From assembly GCA_964030785.1 (NCBI GenBank), contig OZ034969.1:1174201-1238200 (forward strand): 64,000 bases of DNA, written 5' to 3'. The notes beneath the pieces are model-generated. The model saw nothing but the letters and a program-made list of their open reading frames with translations, was not told the origin of the DNA and ran no database searches. Source of the stretch: Siderastrea siderea. Lineage: Eukaryota > Cnidaria > Anthozoa > Scleractinia > Rhizangiidae. The position numbers and the translations under genes were made by a program. Within the stretch, counting starts at the first letter, position 1. Each line of letters starts with the position of its first letter. Of the stretch, positions 30,236 to 44,065 are shown piece after piece.

Positions 30236-33200
30236 TTAAACTGTGACTAGTTTGGTTTTCATCTCAGCTGTTTTAGCGGAGTAGTGAGAGCCTTTCCAGC
30301 TATCCCACATCACACCTTGCCAGGCTTTGGAGTGTTTGCCCTTGTAATAGATGCCGTTCAGGTTGGAGTAGTGACAGTTATTGAACCACCAGCCTCCATT
30401 GTATTGGGAGGCACAATTCGGCCAGCTAGACTTGTCGTTGTCTCGATCTTTGGTAGTGAACGCCATGCCACGATGATAAGAAAACGAGTCACCAGCAGTT
30501 CCTATAAAATCATTAACGAATGAAACAACTCGTGACAAGAGGAGCTCATCCCCTCCTGCTCGTGAATATGGGACGTTAGAGTACTGAGACTCGGATTTCA
30601 AACAATTTGAGATATAAGGGGCACTTAGATTAATAATGAAAATACTTAAAAGTGAATTTAAAAAAAATCAAATGAACAATATCAAATTGTGTGTCACCAA
30701 TAAGAACGTTTATGTTCTTATTCCCGAAGGATGATTTAAAAATATTCCGTCAGGGAAACTCATATCGATTCAGCAACTGACACTATCTTATGGCGCCAAA
30801 GTGGTTCAACTTTACTGAACAGCAAACCAGTGACTAAACTTATCGGATTCCCACACGGCAATCTTGTAAAACAGTTGCAAAGCATTTTTTTGTAGCTTAA
30901 CTGATTATTTTCCGTGTTTAAATAAAGTTTTACATTTACATTTTAAGATTATTATTATTCGATTTTTATACTTTTAGGTGTAGAATATTAGTATTGGTAT
31001 GGCTAATTTGCCTTTTTCTTAGCAACTCAAAGCAATATAAGCTTTCACAGAGATCCAGTTGACTTCTATTGTTGTCTTCTATGTAATACATACTTTGCAC
31101 ATCACTGAACACTTACCAGAGTAAGTTCCCAGAGTTAGCTTGTATTTGTTTCCCTCATCACCAACACCAAAGACGTTGTACTCGGCGTAAGCTGTTTTTC
31201 CGCTGAAGTCTTCAAGATCCACACGAAGCTTGCTTCGTTGTTTTGTCATTCGGTGAATCTTGTCTAGCCTGAGCCAAAATTCACTATGCAGGTTTCCAAA
31301 GCCTCGTTTGTAGTCGTCCCAGTCGCGGTTGAAGTCAACAGAGCCGTTCAGTCTCTTCTGAAACACTGTCCATCCCCCACCGGCTGTTGTTTGGTCACAA
31401 TACACATCAAAGGCACCAGAATTGTCAGGGTTGATCGTGTAAACACCGCTGATTCGTTTACCAGCTTTGTAGAGTTCAGCACAGTTCTTGTAAACTGAAA
31501 TAGAGAAGGCAGTCATATTAATGATGAATTTGGTGTTGAGAAACGCCACTTTTTTCTTGTGTGTGTTTTTTTTAAAGTCGGACCTACTACGACGTCTGTT
31601 CTGTATCATCAATAGAAGGGATCAAAACGCATTGATGGAAATTCAGCTGATGAACTTTGTATTCATTGGTTGAACCCACCTTGTATAGATTTATTAACTT
31701 CAAAATCACGGTTAAATGTTGCTTGATAGGTATCAGTTTAAATGGTCAAACCTCGATCCATAGACTCAAGACTTATACGAAGACACCTTGTTCACATCCA
31801 CGGAGACCCAGGGGCAGATAGTGGGGCGAGGGAAAGTCGGAACGGGCGAAAAAATAGTGGGCGAAGAAAAAATGCCCTTTACTTTTCTTCGCCCACTATT
31901 TTTTCGTCCGTTCCGACTTTCCCTCGCCCCACTATTAGCTCCTGGGTCTCCGAGGATGCCTTGTACACCGTAATAAGTGGATATGAATGTGCTACCAACG
32001 CGAACGTTATATCAGTGGAGATTGCTTGATGAGTCGAATTAAGTAATGTTCGCCTTAAATGTTATCATTCAAAGCGTGTTATTCCTCTTGTTAGAAAACA
32101 CATCGTGACGCTTTTCTAATACTTAGTGATTGGAGTTAATTCGATGTATCGACGGAACGAAATGTTTTGAAATTCGAGAACTGTACTAGTGTTGTTAGAC
32201 GGGCACAGGCCTTTGAGATCTGGGCACCGTCTATAGTTTTTGTGAAAGTTTTCCATATTAAGAGACGCACGAAATTTTTGCGGGAGTTTATTTTTGCGGA
32301 TTGACATTTTCTTGTGTTTTGCGGGAATTAATTTTTGCTATTGGAAAAGGCTGGTTTTTCTTGCTGGGAATAAATTTCTGCGATTTTATGGAAGTCGCGT
32401 TCAAATGTAACTGATAACTTTTTCGTTTTTTATTTGAGTACATGCAATCGAAATACAGATAAACGACATGCGAATGTAAAACAGATCAACCAGTGTCTCT
32501 CTATTACAATGGACCGACAATAACTAGGGTACCACTTGATGCATTATCCACCGAGTTATCTATGGGATTTTTTCCTTTAAACCAATATATCTTAAGGACG
32601 AGTACCTTCACACGTTCCTTTAGCTCCTGTAAAAATTTGCAGTTAGCAGCTACCGTAAATACTTGTCGTGTACCGCTGACTGCAATTTCATTGTTTTGGG
32701 ATTCTTAACCATGTTATGTTTCATTTGTGGTATTTGTTTCAGTTGTTTGAGTGGCACGCCAGTAAATTAGTTGTAAATTGGCAGTACCGAGGATAGCTAA
32801 GCGCGCTGACCACTATAATCATCAATTTACTATTTATTATTTATTTCGGAACGTTCTGTTTGTAATTTCATGGTTCTGCTTCTGGACAAAAGAGACGTTA
32901 AGTAAACGGAGGCAATTTGCGGAATTAAAATTTGCGGTAACTTTATTTACACGAAAAACCAGCAAAAATCGCAAAAATTAGAACCCACAAAAATTTGGTG
33001 CCACACGGGTAATCAAGGTAGTGATGTTTTGTGGTTGTATGTGGACTGGAAATTGGAGTGCTCTAAGCAACGAAATAATTCTCCAGGACAGATTGTAGTA
33101 TTTTCTTTAAAGAGAAGGCTTATCGGAATGTCGCATGCCGAATGCAGCTGAAAGATAGGCAAACCTTTCCAGGCCTTTTCTGGATAGAAGACAGACAAGA

Positions 33201-35063
33201 GGACATTAAAAGTAAATAATTTTGAATTCATTTTGTTGTAATCGTGTAATTGAAACGTCTGTCATTGTTATCAAACAGAATGTGCCAATTTATGCAATTA
33301 AAATCTACTTCACATGAAAGAGGAACAAAAACGCTAGAATCTACAAAGGGTTTAAATTTTCTCGAAACAAAACATTTAGCAGGGGAAACAAACTTAGACT
33401 TGAACAAGAGGGAAAAGATTTGTGTTTCAAGAGAAACCGAGGTTAAACCCGTGCGTTTAGCTGGAGATCACCTTTCGACAAGTAGACACGCAAATATACA
33501 GGTATCGAAATTTTATGAAACGCATAATATCTAAAGTTGCTTTGCAAATACTGGAAAGGGAGTTGCAGGAGAATTCAAAAGATTCAATTTTACAACTTCA
33601 GTTTTGCGATATGTGTTTTTTGCAATTAAGAAAACAGATGATCGCGCAACATTTATTTAGAATGCTAGATAGAGGAAATGCCTAAAAAGTGTTCAGAGTT
33701 GATGTAGTTCACAATCCTAGTGGCTCACAACACAGGTTTTCCTGTTGTAGAAACAAACTGAATTCTGAATAGCAAATTACATACCCTCACTTTAACTTCT
33801 GCTAGTTTATTGGCAGTCATGGAAAAGATGCAGAAATTAACTTAAGTTTAAAACAAGAAAAGCCCCAAGAGCATTATACCCCGCCGTTGTCCTCCCTCCC
33901 CTCAGGGTGCAAAATATATCACGGTCGCTCAATATACGAGCCCAAGCGGTGTAGCAGAAGTTTGCGACCAATATCTGTTTGGCCGAGCGAAAACCTGGAG
34001 TCTGGGGCAAGTGACCACACACAAAATAAATTATAATAAATAAAAAAAAATTACACGAAAAGAAAGGGTATTATTAGACCCCGTCTTGACAGCGGGGTAG
34101 TTAAAGCAATATAATTATGAAACTCCACTTACCTTTTCCCGTCGTTTTGTTTCCTTTCAAATACCGGATAACCGTTCTTATCTCTCGCAGCTCATTTTTT
34201 ACTTCATGAAGCAGAATTTCGAGCGTCGTATTTGGTCCTGTGTATTAGAGACGTTGTAGAGTTGATTAGACATGATTTCAAAAACGGTATCGTTAACAGG
34301 TCATCCAAAATCTGAAGTTTCTATAGACACTTATATTTCGACGTACTTTCACAAATCGTTTTATTTTCTTTTAAAGATTTGATTTCCTCCTTCATCTTGG
34401 CGATCACTATGTTCTTGTTGGCCTCTAGGAAAAAAAATGACGTTATTAGTGATTTGGACTAGCATAATATTTCAAAAGTCAACTGAATGAAAATAAAGTC
34501 ATGCAGGCGATTTGGAAAAGATGTAAACTGAATAAAAAAGCTGTGTATGAAAAGTGAATCCCACCATATTGAAGAGTTACCAAGTTACCAACGTCTGTCT
34601 ACCTGTTTGTTTAGTTCTGTTTGCTTTTAAAGATTCTATTTCCTCTTTTATCACCTGTGTTAGCTGGTTTTGTACTTTATGAAGCAGTGCTTCGATCGTC
34701 TTGTTGGGACCTGCAAACATTTCAAATGTTAATAAATCAAAATTTGCGCAGTAAATTATAATAAATTAAAAGTTTAAGAAGTGCAGCTTAATCCATGGGC
34801 ACGTAGTTTTACATACCATCATTGATATTGTTTTTGCTTTCTTTCATCTCGTTTAGCTCTTTTTTAACTTCATGAAGCAGTGTTTCGATCTTCTTGTTCG
34901 CTCCAGAGTAAAAATTGTTGTAATTGTACATGTTATGGCATTTGGGCTCCGCGGGAGGACGTACTCCAGAGTTGTTGCGGCTCGGAGTAGAGTTGGCAAT
35001 AGTCAATGTAGCTACTAGAAGTAGTATGTGAATCAGAGTCAAGACAGAACGCGGGCTAGCCAT
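30236..35063 (-). CDS. fibrinogen-related (FReD) secreted lectin, gene B, six exons, intact
   Basis: Exons on the - strand: 35063-34817, 34710-34603, 34424-34347, 34237-34133, 31494-31117 and 30501-30236. The total is 1182 bases and 393 residues. Every junction is GT-AG and phase 1, so exons are exchangeable. The signal peptide (LTLIHILLLVATLTIA) is followed by four short coiled-coil modules of one pattern (IETLLHEVKKELNEM, IEALLHKVQNQLTQV, IVIAKMKEEIKSL, LEILLHEVKNELREI). The fibrinogen-like domain runs from [12 protein letters not shown] to the end, with NCASQYNGGWWFNNCH, a calcium site in TKDRDNDKSSW, and cysteines in the usual places. The modular coil suggests a trimer or higher oligomer like ficolins. 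It is probably a secreted pattern-recognition lectin. Earlier in-frame ATGs exist (35153). No other gene is seen in the long fourth-to-fifth exon gap. Confidence 0.85.
31795..31958. mobile_element. 164-bp MITE with near-complete inverted arms inside a gene B intron
   Basis: The arms of about 75 bases (left from CATCCACGGAGACCCAGG) are almost perfect inverted repeats with a short centre. The flanks show CCTTGTTCA and CCTTGTACA, a 9-bp duplication with one change, which fits a Mutator-like target length. Confidence 0.75.
32260..33020. repeat. TIR repeat of the AAATTTTTGCGGG family in the gene B intron
   Basis: ACGAAATTTTTGCGGGAG near 32,266 and, at the far end, CAAAAATCGCAAAAATTAG and CCACAAAAATTTGGTG near 32,955-33,005 are inverted relatives. 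Similar sequence occurs at about 23,435-23,520. Probably an old non-autonomous DNA element; its edges are uncertain. Confidence 0.4.
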
Positions 35064-36545
35064 AATCAGCTTGTCTGACAAGAGCCAAATAGTTTCAATG
35101 CAACTGAAAGATGAAGAATGAATCACATCAGTTTTATTGACAGGAATTTTCAATTTTCATTGCTAATTATTTTTGGACAATTATGGATTGAATGAATGGA
35201 TTGATTGTATTTGGTTTGGATTGGTCTTAGTTAAAAGTAGATTTCTTTTAGACTAATCGAGCTGTCTAGTAGCTGGTACCCTTTGAAGTTTCCCTCAGGA
35301 TAATAGAAGAATAGGCTAGGCTGGTCAGCGATTCGAAGCTAAAGAAACTACCCTTGGCGGCCAAAGTATTATAGCCGGCCCGAAAACAATGGTGTTCTCT
35401 GAAAATCTCAAATCAGTGAGCGAATAGGTAATTGTCTTAATGGTCCATTGATAAATAATATGTAAATATTGCCTTGAAAATGCTTTTCAAATAACACTTA
35501 AACGAAAAATACACCTCCTTTTACGTATGTAGATGTATTTATGGAGAAAATACAAATGTTAAATCATTGTTATAAAGAAAATGTGTGCAATTGAGGATTA
35601 ACACCGAGTGATCTTTGAAAACTCTAACCAAATTGCAAGACATCTTGGAATAAATTGAAAAACATCAATTCGACTGGCGGGGGAGCGCCAAAAGTTAGAT
35701 AGGTGTGTGGAACTTCATTAAAACGTGGAACGTATTTATCTTTAACTCTTGATTTTGTATTAAACAGTTGAATTCTTGCGGTTGGTAACTTATAGGCAAC
35801 TTGTCATTGTATTCCTGATGGTGCGAGTTGATGATGCAGTGGTTTTGATGATCGCCAATTTGTCTAAACACAGACAATGCAACCTACCATCTTCGCTTGC
35901 ACCTTAAAGCTCGGGTTTAATTGCGACAATACAACATCTCTGGCCTTTCAGCTATAGTGTTATTGACCAATCAGATTACAGAAGCTTAGATAGATGCCGT
36001 AATGGATACATTTCCCCTCCCGCTAAATAATTTCTTCCTTCCTTCCATCGCTCTGCTATGGGCTTACTAACTTGAGGGCGGTACTCAGGGAGGAAAGTGG
36101 TTCACTGTCTTTCAGGGAAGTTTATCTAAAACTTGACTCACAGAGCTTTAACTCATTATTAGGACAAAACTTACGTGTAACTTAAACAACCCTAAGTTAA
36201 CTGAGAGATACTGTGTTTGACTTACATCAGTTCTCCTCTACTTCAGCTGTGTTATTTTACTTCGTAACAGTCCTTCTTCCTGCAGATTTTCTAACTGATG
36301 TGTTCTTGACGACATCTTACTTTTATAAGATGCTGCGGTGTAGATTACATTCAAACACTTAATGTTGTTTCAAGTGAAGTTTGACAAGTTGAAACTTATT
36401 GTCATATCATGGAGTGAAGAGATAAGCTTCCTTTGCCAACCTTTTTTTGTTACGGGAAGCATAATTTAAAAATTTTGAACAGCATCATGCAAATAAAATT
36501 TCAAGTTACATTCTGCCGGTATAAAATTGAGTTGACTTAATATTA
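34446..36545. repeat. segmental duplication block 4, copy 1 (paired with 51,016-52,834 plus 56,687-56,918)
   Basis: It covers the 5' exons of gene B and about 1.5 kb upstream. The paired copy holds the remnant of gene D. At 36,310-36,330 the sequence CATCTTACTTTTATAAGATG is uninterrupted, whereas the paired copy is split there by a LINE. Confidence 0.85.
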
Positions 36546-37640
36546 ACAGCTTAAAGCTAAATTTGAAGTTAAAAGCTAAATATATGACAGCGGACACGAA
36601 ATAGCACTTAAACCTGATGGTAAATATTAAGAGTAAGGCTTCCTGTATGAAGTAAATAACTGTCTGAGGTTCAAGAACACGTCTCAAAAGCTATAATACA
36701 TCATTAAACGTTGGTAACTCGGCACATGTTAACCGAAGAGAAACGATCCATTCAAAAAACAACACGGTACTAATGAAGAAGGTTGTGTATTTTACAGTCA
36801 TAAAGTTAAACTTAAATATCCTTAAAATGGCAAATAATTAATAAAACTGGAAAATGAAAACTAACATGGCATCTAATGTAGAAAGTAAGCCCTGTATAAT
36901 CTTACGTTTTTAACTTTAAGTGTTTAAAAGGTTGTGTATTGTAGTTTACATTTCAAAATTGTTTTTATCTAAAAAACAACACTTCTATTCGTCTATCATC
37001 TTACTCTAACCACTTGGACAATCAGACTGAGTCTAGAAATTTGTTTGAAATGGTTTCTTACGAAGTACTACTTCCCTATATCCTTCCCTGCGACTAAAAT
37101 TGTTAGCTCCAAGTTACATTCATATATATATAAACATTTTTGTCATTAGGATAATACTTGAAAACTTTGAACAAGTCTAAGTTCGATTCTAGTTATTTGA
37201 GTATTGCGTGCAATGCGTTTTTTCCTTAAATCTGTATCAATTATTTTAGATTAATACTTTTGAGTAAACACTTCATTCGTTCAATTAGCTAAGATGGGCG
37301 TTTGATTGTGTTACATTCGAAAACCCATTTCCTCTAAATCGATAGCATCATTTATTACTTCCTATCAATATTTCCGTCAAACCACATTGTGAAAGCAGAA
37401 GAACAACCTGAAGGTCTTGGTAGCAGAAAACAAGTGATTAGTTTAAGATACAGCACAACACTTTTAAAGTTTAAAGAAAACATGTTTTGGTATCCCTAAT
37501 GTCATCCTCAGTTGAATGAAATGCTACAACAAAGCTATATACATGTGTCAGTAATTAGCAAGAATAACAACAACGAAAAAAGCGTGATTATGTGAAAACT
37601 GAACATACAGTTTCAATTTAACATGTCTCCCAGCGGATAT
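35064..37640. other. upstream region of gene B and AT-rich non-coding DNA
   Basis: No gene is supported. A part is shared with copy 2 (to about 36,545); the remainder is AT-rich, with short unconvincing ORFs. Confidence 0.5.
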
Positions 37641-38170
37641 GTAAACTTCACACCGCTGGTAAAACTAGTTTTTACTCTAATCTGATGAAAATATCCGAAA
37701 ATTTTAATTTTGGTAATTTTAGTCCTGATTTAGTAGACACCGCAAAAGTGACAATGTTTCTACAGTTAATGAAACAGAAATATATTTCTTATTGGCAACA
37801 TACTCTACAGCATTCTCAAAACTAGAATTTTATAGATCTTTTAAGAACGAATATGCCACTTCCAGTTATCTAGAGTTAACTAGGAGAGTTTCTGATAGGA
37901 GAACATTAACTAAATTACGTATTAGTAATCATAAACTAGTGATCGAACTGGGCAGATATAACGATACGCCCAGAGACAATAGGCTTTGCCCAGTCTGTGA
38001 CTGTAATCAAATCGAAGATGAAATTCATTTTCTCTTTTATTGTTCCAAATACGCAACAACGAGAGATAACTTTTACAAGAAAATACAACCTTTCATCCAA
38101 AATGTTAGCCGGCTACCAGTGTCTGATTTGATTTTAGAATTAATGATTCTTCCAATTTTTTTGTGAACAT
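37641..38170 (+). pseudogene. 3' fragment of a LINE open reading frame
   Basis: The frame from 37,792 to 38,166 (about 124 residues) and a preceding frame from about 37,740 (QKYISYWQHTLQHS) resemble the C-terminal end of a LINE protein. LRISNHKLVIELGRYN is followed by a Cys-His knuckle, CPVCDCNQIEDEIHFLFYC. A frameshift lies near 37,815. There is no reverse transcriptase domain, so this is a 5'-truncated, dead copy. The clade (CR1/L2-like or other) is not settled. Confidence 0.65.
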
Positions 38171-38678
38171 GCAATTAATTAAATTTATCTCATCTTGTTT
38201 TGATTCACGTAACAAAATGCTATCAATGTAATTAATTTTATATATGTCCTTTTTTATTACTTAATAAGTTGTACGCTTTTGCAATATTGTAACAAATTTA
38301 CAGTCATGCAAATAGAGCTTGTTGTTGTTGTTTAGCGTCACCAGTCGAGCGCTTTTCCTGCAACTGAACGATGAAAACTGAGTCAGGCCAAGTTATAAGT
38401 GTTTACGTCCGTTCTAATAAGAGCTTTAATATTTTTGCGATGACCAGATATGGATTGATATTGCATAACATGATCTATTTACCTCTGAGAACAGAGAGAA
38501 TAATTTCCGAGAGTCAAAGCTCCTAAATATATTGAAAAAAATATATGAATAAGGTATACTAGCATTTGGACTATAAGGTGAAATAACTAACGACTGAAAC
38601 ACGTTTTCTTTTCTCATTAAAGCACACGGTTATTTAAAACTGAGAAAGATGTTTTATTGCTCGGGCAACCATAGGAAG

Positions 38679-40441
38679 CCCAAGCATAATATTTGAATAT
38701 CATTAAAAATGGCGTTTCAAAATATAAGACTTTGTATGGGATTTCGAAGCGAACATTTCGAGCAATACATAACAACGAACTAACTGAACAAAGTTCATGA
38801 AACATTACATGGTGTTGTTTTCTATCCTTACAAAGCATTTTGAGCAATTTTAGGTCCATTTACTTAACTGTGTTAGTACGTGTATAATACATTGACAACG
38901 AAGGAGTCATTTGGCCCGATTTAGCCACTATCACCGCTAGACACGTTTCGGAATTCGCTCAAATTTACCCACAAATATAGTTCAGGCTCCCATTCTGACT
39001 TTGCGACTTGTTAAAAGGAAGACATACAAGTGATTTTCTCAAAACCAATTGCACATACCTCGTGTCCCAAAAGAATTATCCACTGAACAAAATCATAATA
39101 GCATCTTAAAATAGGCCGCCATGGATCCGTGAGGATCCCGATAGTCCCATTTGACCGCGGTAGGCACTGGACACCAGTCAAAGTATGCCCTTATGAGGAG
39201 GGGCACGCTCGTTTTGGTCGTGTTACAATTGTAGTAACTATGACCCGGTGCGGAAACAAGATTGTCGCTCCGACGCAGCCTGGTTCGCGTGAGAAAATCG
39301 CTGCGTGTTACAAGCGGATAGCGAAAATAAATCATTTCCATTTCTGAGTTTATATCCATTTTCAGGGTGTATATTTTCTTGTTTTTTTAATAAGTAGGTT
39401 ACCTGACCGGCTTCATGCAAATATAGAAATAGATATAGTATATACAATAACAATTTTAAAATAAAACATTTTCACGCGCGTGAGGATATGAATTTAAATG
39501 AATTTCCGACTTCGGTTCGAAAAAATATATCTGATATATAAAACCTATCGACGATTCCAAAAAAATTGAACACATTCAATTCACGCAGAGTACGTATTCA
39601 AAATTTACGCAGTAGACTGACCTGCATTACAAACGTTTTGTACATGAACGCAAATGCGTTCAATTTACCACGCGTGAATAGAAACATAGGAGGAAGGAGA
39701 AACACGGTTCAATTTCTTTTTTTCTTGACTCATTTTCATTTTCTAACGGCCAAAACCGTTTTAATTTCTTTCGATAACTTAATTCTCTCCATAAGGTCAC
39801 GGAGTCCCGCGCAGCGATTCCACCTTTCTCGCGCGAACCAGACTACGTTGGAGCGACAATTTGTGTCCGCACCGGGTCATAGTTACTACAATTATAACAC
39901 GACCAAAACGAGCGTGGCCCTCCCCATAAGGGCATTATTTGACTGGTGTCCAGTGCCGACCGCGGTCAAATGGGACTATCGGGATCCTCACGGATCCATG
40001 GCGGCCTATTTTGAGATGCTATTATGATTTTGTTCAGTGGATAATTCTTTTGGGACACGAGGTATGTGCAATTGGTTTTGAGAAAATCACTTGTATGTCT
40101 TCCTTTTGTCAAGTCGCTAAGTCAGAATGGGAGCCTGAACTATATTTGTGGGTAAATGTGAGCGAATTCCGAAACGTGTCTAGCGGTGATAGTGGCTAAA
40201 TCGGGCCAAATAACTCCTTCCTTATCAATGTATTATACACGTACTAACACAGTTAAGTAAATGGACCTAAAATTGCTCAAAATGCTTTGTAAGGATAGAA
40301 AACAACACCATGTAATGTTTCATGAACTTTGTTCAGTTAGTTCGTTGTTATGTATTGCTCGAAATGTTCGCTTCGAAATCCCATACAAAGTCTTATATTT
40401 TGAAACGTCATTTTTAAAAATATTTAAATATTATGCTTGGG
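38679..40441. mobile_element. 1.76-kb foldback-like element with arms of about 630 bases
   Basis: The left arm (38,679 to about 39,308) and right arm (about 39,808-40,441) are reverse complements at high identity, from CCCAAGCATAATATTT at the outer edge to GTCGCTCC near the centre. The mirrored ORFs at 38,617-38,859 (-) and 40,261-40,479 (+) are by-products of the arms. About 500 bases separate them. No target duplication was recognised. Confidence 0.7.
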
Positions 40442-43400
40442 TGTCCTGTGATCAAACTCTCTTTCCTTTGCCGGAATGAACGTTAACAGTTACTCCGATT
40501 CAACCACAAAACCTAAACGAGGGTCGTAATAAGGCTTTAACTAAACAAAACGCGGAAAATATAGGAATAGCCGGAACTGCCGTGACGTGAAAATGAACGG
40601 AGACTCTAAGGTGAAAGCTTTTAGAAAGAGATGGCACATTCTGTTGCATTTATTTAATTAATTGCCGGCTTATGCAGATTTATTCATAAGTTAATGATTA
40701 CGATAAGAAACTGTATGGCCATGTGCAGATTTCTATTTTGGTTGAATCTGTTTAAAACTGAACTCTCATAGTTGAAGAAATAATTAAAATGCTTGTAAGG
40801 ACCAAAATTAAGAGTAAACGAGAGCAATGTTTCTGCTTTTTATACATTTTAAAAATATTCTGCAAGCCTTGTTCATGGGCACACAATCTGTATTATTAAT
40901 AGAACAGTATATTGAATCGAGACTCAGGGTAACTGATAACAAAAGTACCTTTGGTTTTTGGCTTTACGAATTGAACCAGAAACACGAAGGACTAATAAGC
41001 CACAATTATGCGATAATAAGTTTCCGTTTTATTTCTGTTGCATTAAGTCCAGCTTTCAAGCGGTTGCAAATCAAATTTATCATCATCATTTTCGCATCTT
41101 CAAGCTCAGTCTCCTCCTTATCCAAGATAGCCGCATAAGACTGGCGATGAATGACACACTCTGTTCCCTCCTCAAGCGCGCATGAAGCGGACGACGCTAA
41201 GACTCACTAGATATATGGCAAAAAGATAATTCTGCTGCCTTAGCTTTTTCCTTACAACTGCACTTATGTTAGTACTTACCTGGTTTTCCTGTTTTTTTTT
41301 TTTTTGCACCATTAAGTTTAATACCTACGAGCGAGCTCTCGGGAGCGGAGGGTAGCTTTTGTTTTCTCCCCACCCCCGCCCCCTGAGAGCTTGTTCGCAG
41401 GCTACCACTAACTAGATAACCTGCCGTGTCTCCCAAACCAGAAAATGAATATTTTGGCTGTGTATTTTTATTCTATTTTTATCAGTATTACAAGCACCTG
41501 CTCAGTGATTCGACGACACCTCTGGCCTGTAAATGAGCACTTTTAAAAGAGTATTAACCAAAATAAAGCTTTCCTTAAATTGTCCTGGTAGTCAAATTCG
41601 TGTGAACATTCATCACAAGCAGAAAAAAGTCATGCTAATGGAAAGAATCGTATTCATTGCATAATGTGGTCAAATTAAACCAGTACACCTAACCTGGGAA
41701 GCAAGCCGATGGAGAGGCCTTGTTCCCATCTACAGAGCGTGCTAGGCTCGCTTGTTCCGCTCGCCGCTGTTCCTTGCAACTTTGGGATCTTATCCCCTTC
41801 CTGTAAAGTGGCTTCTATCGCATCTTTTTTCGTGTAATGGTATCGATAAGTAGAATATTGGTAAACACCATTTTCCTGTCTTTTTCAGTTAGGCCATAAC
41901 TGACGAGTATTTTTGTAGTGGTAATTGTTGGTGTTAGTGGAAAGATTAAAAACAAAGATAGCTAATCAAAATTTTTTTATTGGACTTCAGAATTGGCATA
42001 ATTTTCAGGCAAGATTTCATTCGTTGAGCCTGCCTGTGAAATGCAGATTTTTCTTCCCTCATCATTAGTATATTAAGTGTTCTCTAATGGTCCCTTTGGT
42101 CGTATAACCGACATTTTTGAAGAAGTACATATTGCACTGAGAGTCAGTGCATGGGAATTGTCCTTTGAAATTAAACGTTAATAATCTCAGATCTTTATAT
42201 TTAACCCTGTAGGTGTGGATTGTCTTCTACTTTAGATCTGCGTTTTTAAGAAGTTATTACTTTGTGAACGATCTTTTTTAACCTTCAAACAAGTTAACAC
42301 ATATTTGCAACCAGCAGAAATCCACAGCGTGTACTTGAAATCACTTGCGAAATGTAGAAAGCGCTTTGCCTCCGGCGAGTGTTTCTACATTTCTCTGGCG
42401 TCTTCAAACAAACGCCCAAAGTGTTTTTTTTTTGACAATACTAGTACATGATTTTGTTTTTTAGTTCTTTCGTTTATTCTTTTTGTCGCCAGAGAGAGGA
42501 TTTACTTCATTACAAGAAAGAAATGCAAACTAAAGGATCTCCATTCACCTGCCAATGAATTTTTTAGATCTCTATAAACGGGTCGTTTTGCGGTAGGTAG
42601 GTAGGTAGGTAGGTACTTTATTAAAATACTTTGCAGCTCATAGAGCTGAATTGCGTATTCTACATTCTATGATACAAATTTACAAAATTTAAAATTTAAA
42701 ATTTATAATATCTAAAATCTAATTATAATAATAATTATAAAATTTAATAATACTAATAATTAAAATGTACTCATCATTTCAGTACTCATCAATGACCTAG
42801 CTTGTAGAAAAGGTGGTTCATTGGTAGCCTGTTCCTGGCTCCTCCGTCCCTACTATCTGAGAGCCTGGAACAAACTAGTTCATTGGTGAATCTTGCTTTT
42901 TTTAAACTTTTTTTCTTCCCCCTCGCGTAACTCGAACTTGACATTGCTCTTTCTGTATCGTTTAGCCGCCACTCCTGCAGTCACGGAAAGGTGTGTTACT
43001 ACAAACAATAACTCACCTTTTTTTCCAAGGTAAAGGGACAACAACTGCAATCGCTAGCTATTTGTCTCTTATAAGTTCAAAAGTTTTTCAATATTTTCAT
43101 TTGGAACAAATTCCAGCAACCGGTAAAAGAAAAGATTAAACTGCAAAAGCAAAGCGAATTTCTCACAGATGTCCACTTCTCAGCTCTGATCGCATAATTA
43201 CATTTGTCCAATTTGCGGTGCCAAAGTCCTAGGTGTTAACGATATTATTATATGAGCCAACTTCTTACTACTTCTATAGCTATTTTCTGTCAAGTTCTAT
43301 TTCTTTTGTTCAGCAAATCGTTAGCTTGATGGGCTCCTGACCTTACCTAGCTAGAACAAGTCAGCATGCTACTTACGAATGACACGAAACTAGCTGAAAC

Positions 43401-44065
43401 TACTGCACTGCTGTTTTTAGACTTTAGTGGAATGCCGAAGTGCCAAGGGAATGGCAAAATGTGTTCGTCAAAAAAGGGTTTCGTAATATCGGGGCTCTTT
43501 TCCATACGTTTTACTATTACTTGGCTGAAGAATATGGCTCGTTTTACCGGTTCTCGGTTATATTAAGGTTTGTTAAGCTGGGGTTCCACTGTATTATGTA
43601 CCATATGAAAAACTATGAAAGTCTTCTGTGAATGAGAGAACAGTTCAGGGGCTCAAAAGCAAAGTGGTCTGTCCAAACATTAATCTTCAGAAATGCTCTC
43701 TCTTCAGTTGCTTTAATGTCAGTAAAATCGATCTCTTACCGAAAAATGGGATACATTTAATTTCCTTCGATGGATGATCTTCTTACCGCGAAACACATTT
43801 TGGCATTGTTGGTTTGTTTCCAAGAGTAATTCACAGTTTTGTGAAGCAGAATGACAGACAAGTAGATTGAACTCCAAAACCTTTATTTCTTCCTGACATT
43901 ACATATACAATGAAGTGAATTGTTTAGTCGGGTAAACCATTAATATCACCCAGCACCTAGAGGACACTTTTGATCTGTCTTCAGCAAACTATTACCTAGT
44001 ATCAGTGTATAATTAATAATTACTGCGGACAAGACGCTTGGTTTTACTTTTAAAGGCGGCAACTT
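40442..44065. other. non-coding; (GGTA)n microsatellite and scattered small repeats
   Basis: No gene is supported. Visible items: a purine/pyrimidine-skewed repeat at about 41,330-41,410, a GGTA microsatellite at 42,591-42,616, and a degenerate relative of the pogo-type MITE at about 43,430-43,600 (ends in GGGGTTCCACTGTA). Confidence 0.5.

Noticed and set aside
38617..38859. 80-residue ORF duplicated at 40,261-40,479
   Set aside because: Explained by the arms of the foldback element; no domain and ends at arm boundaries.
40827..41138. 103-residue ORF
   Set aside because: No resemblance to a known protein and no gene signals; chance ORF in AT-rich DNA.
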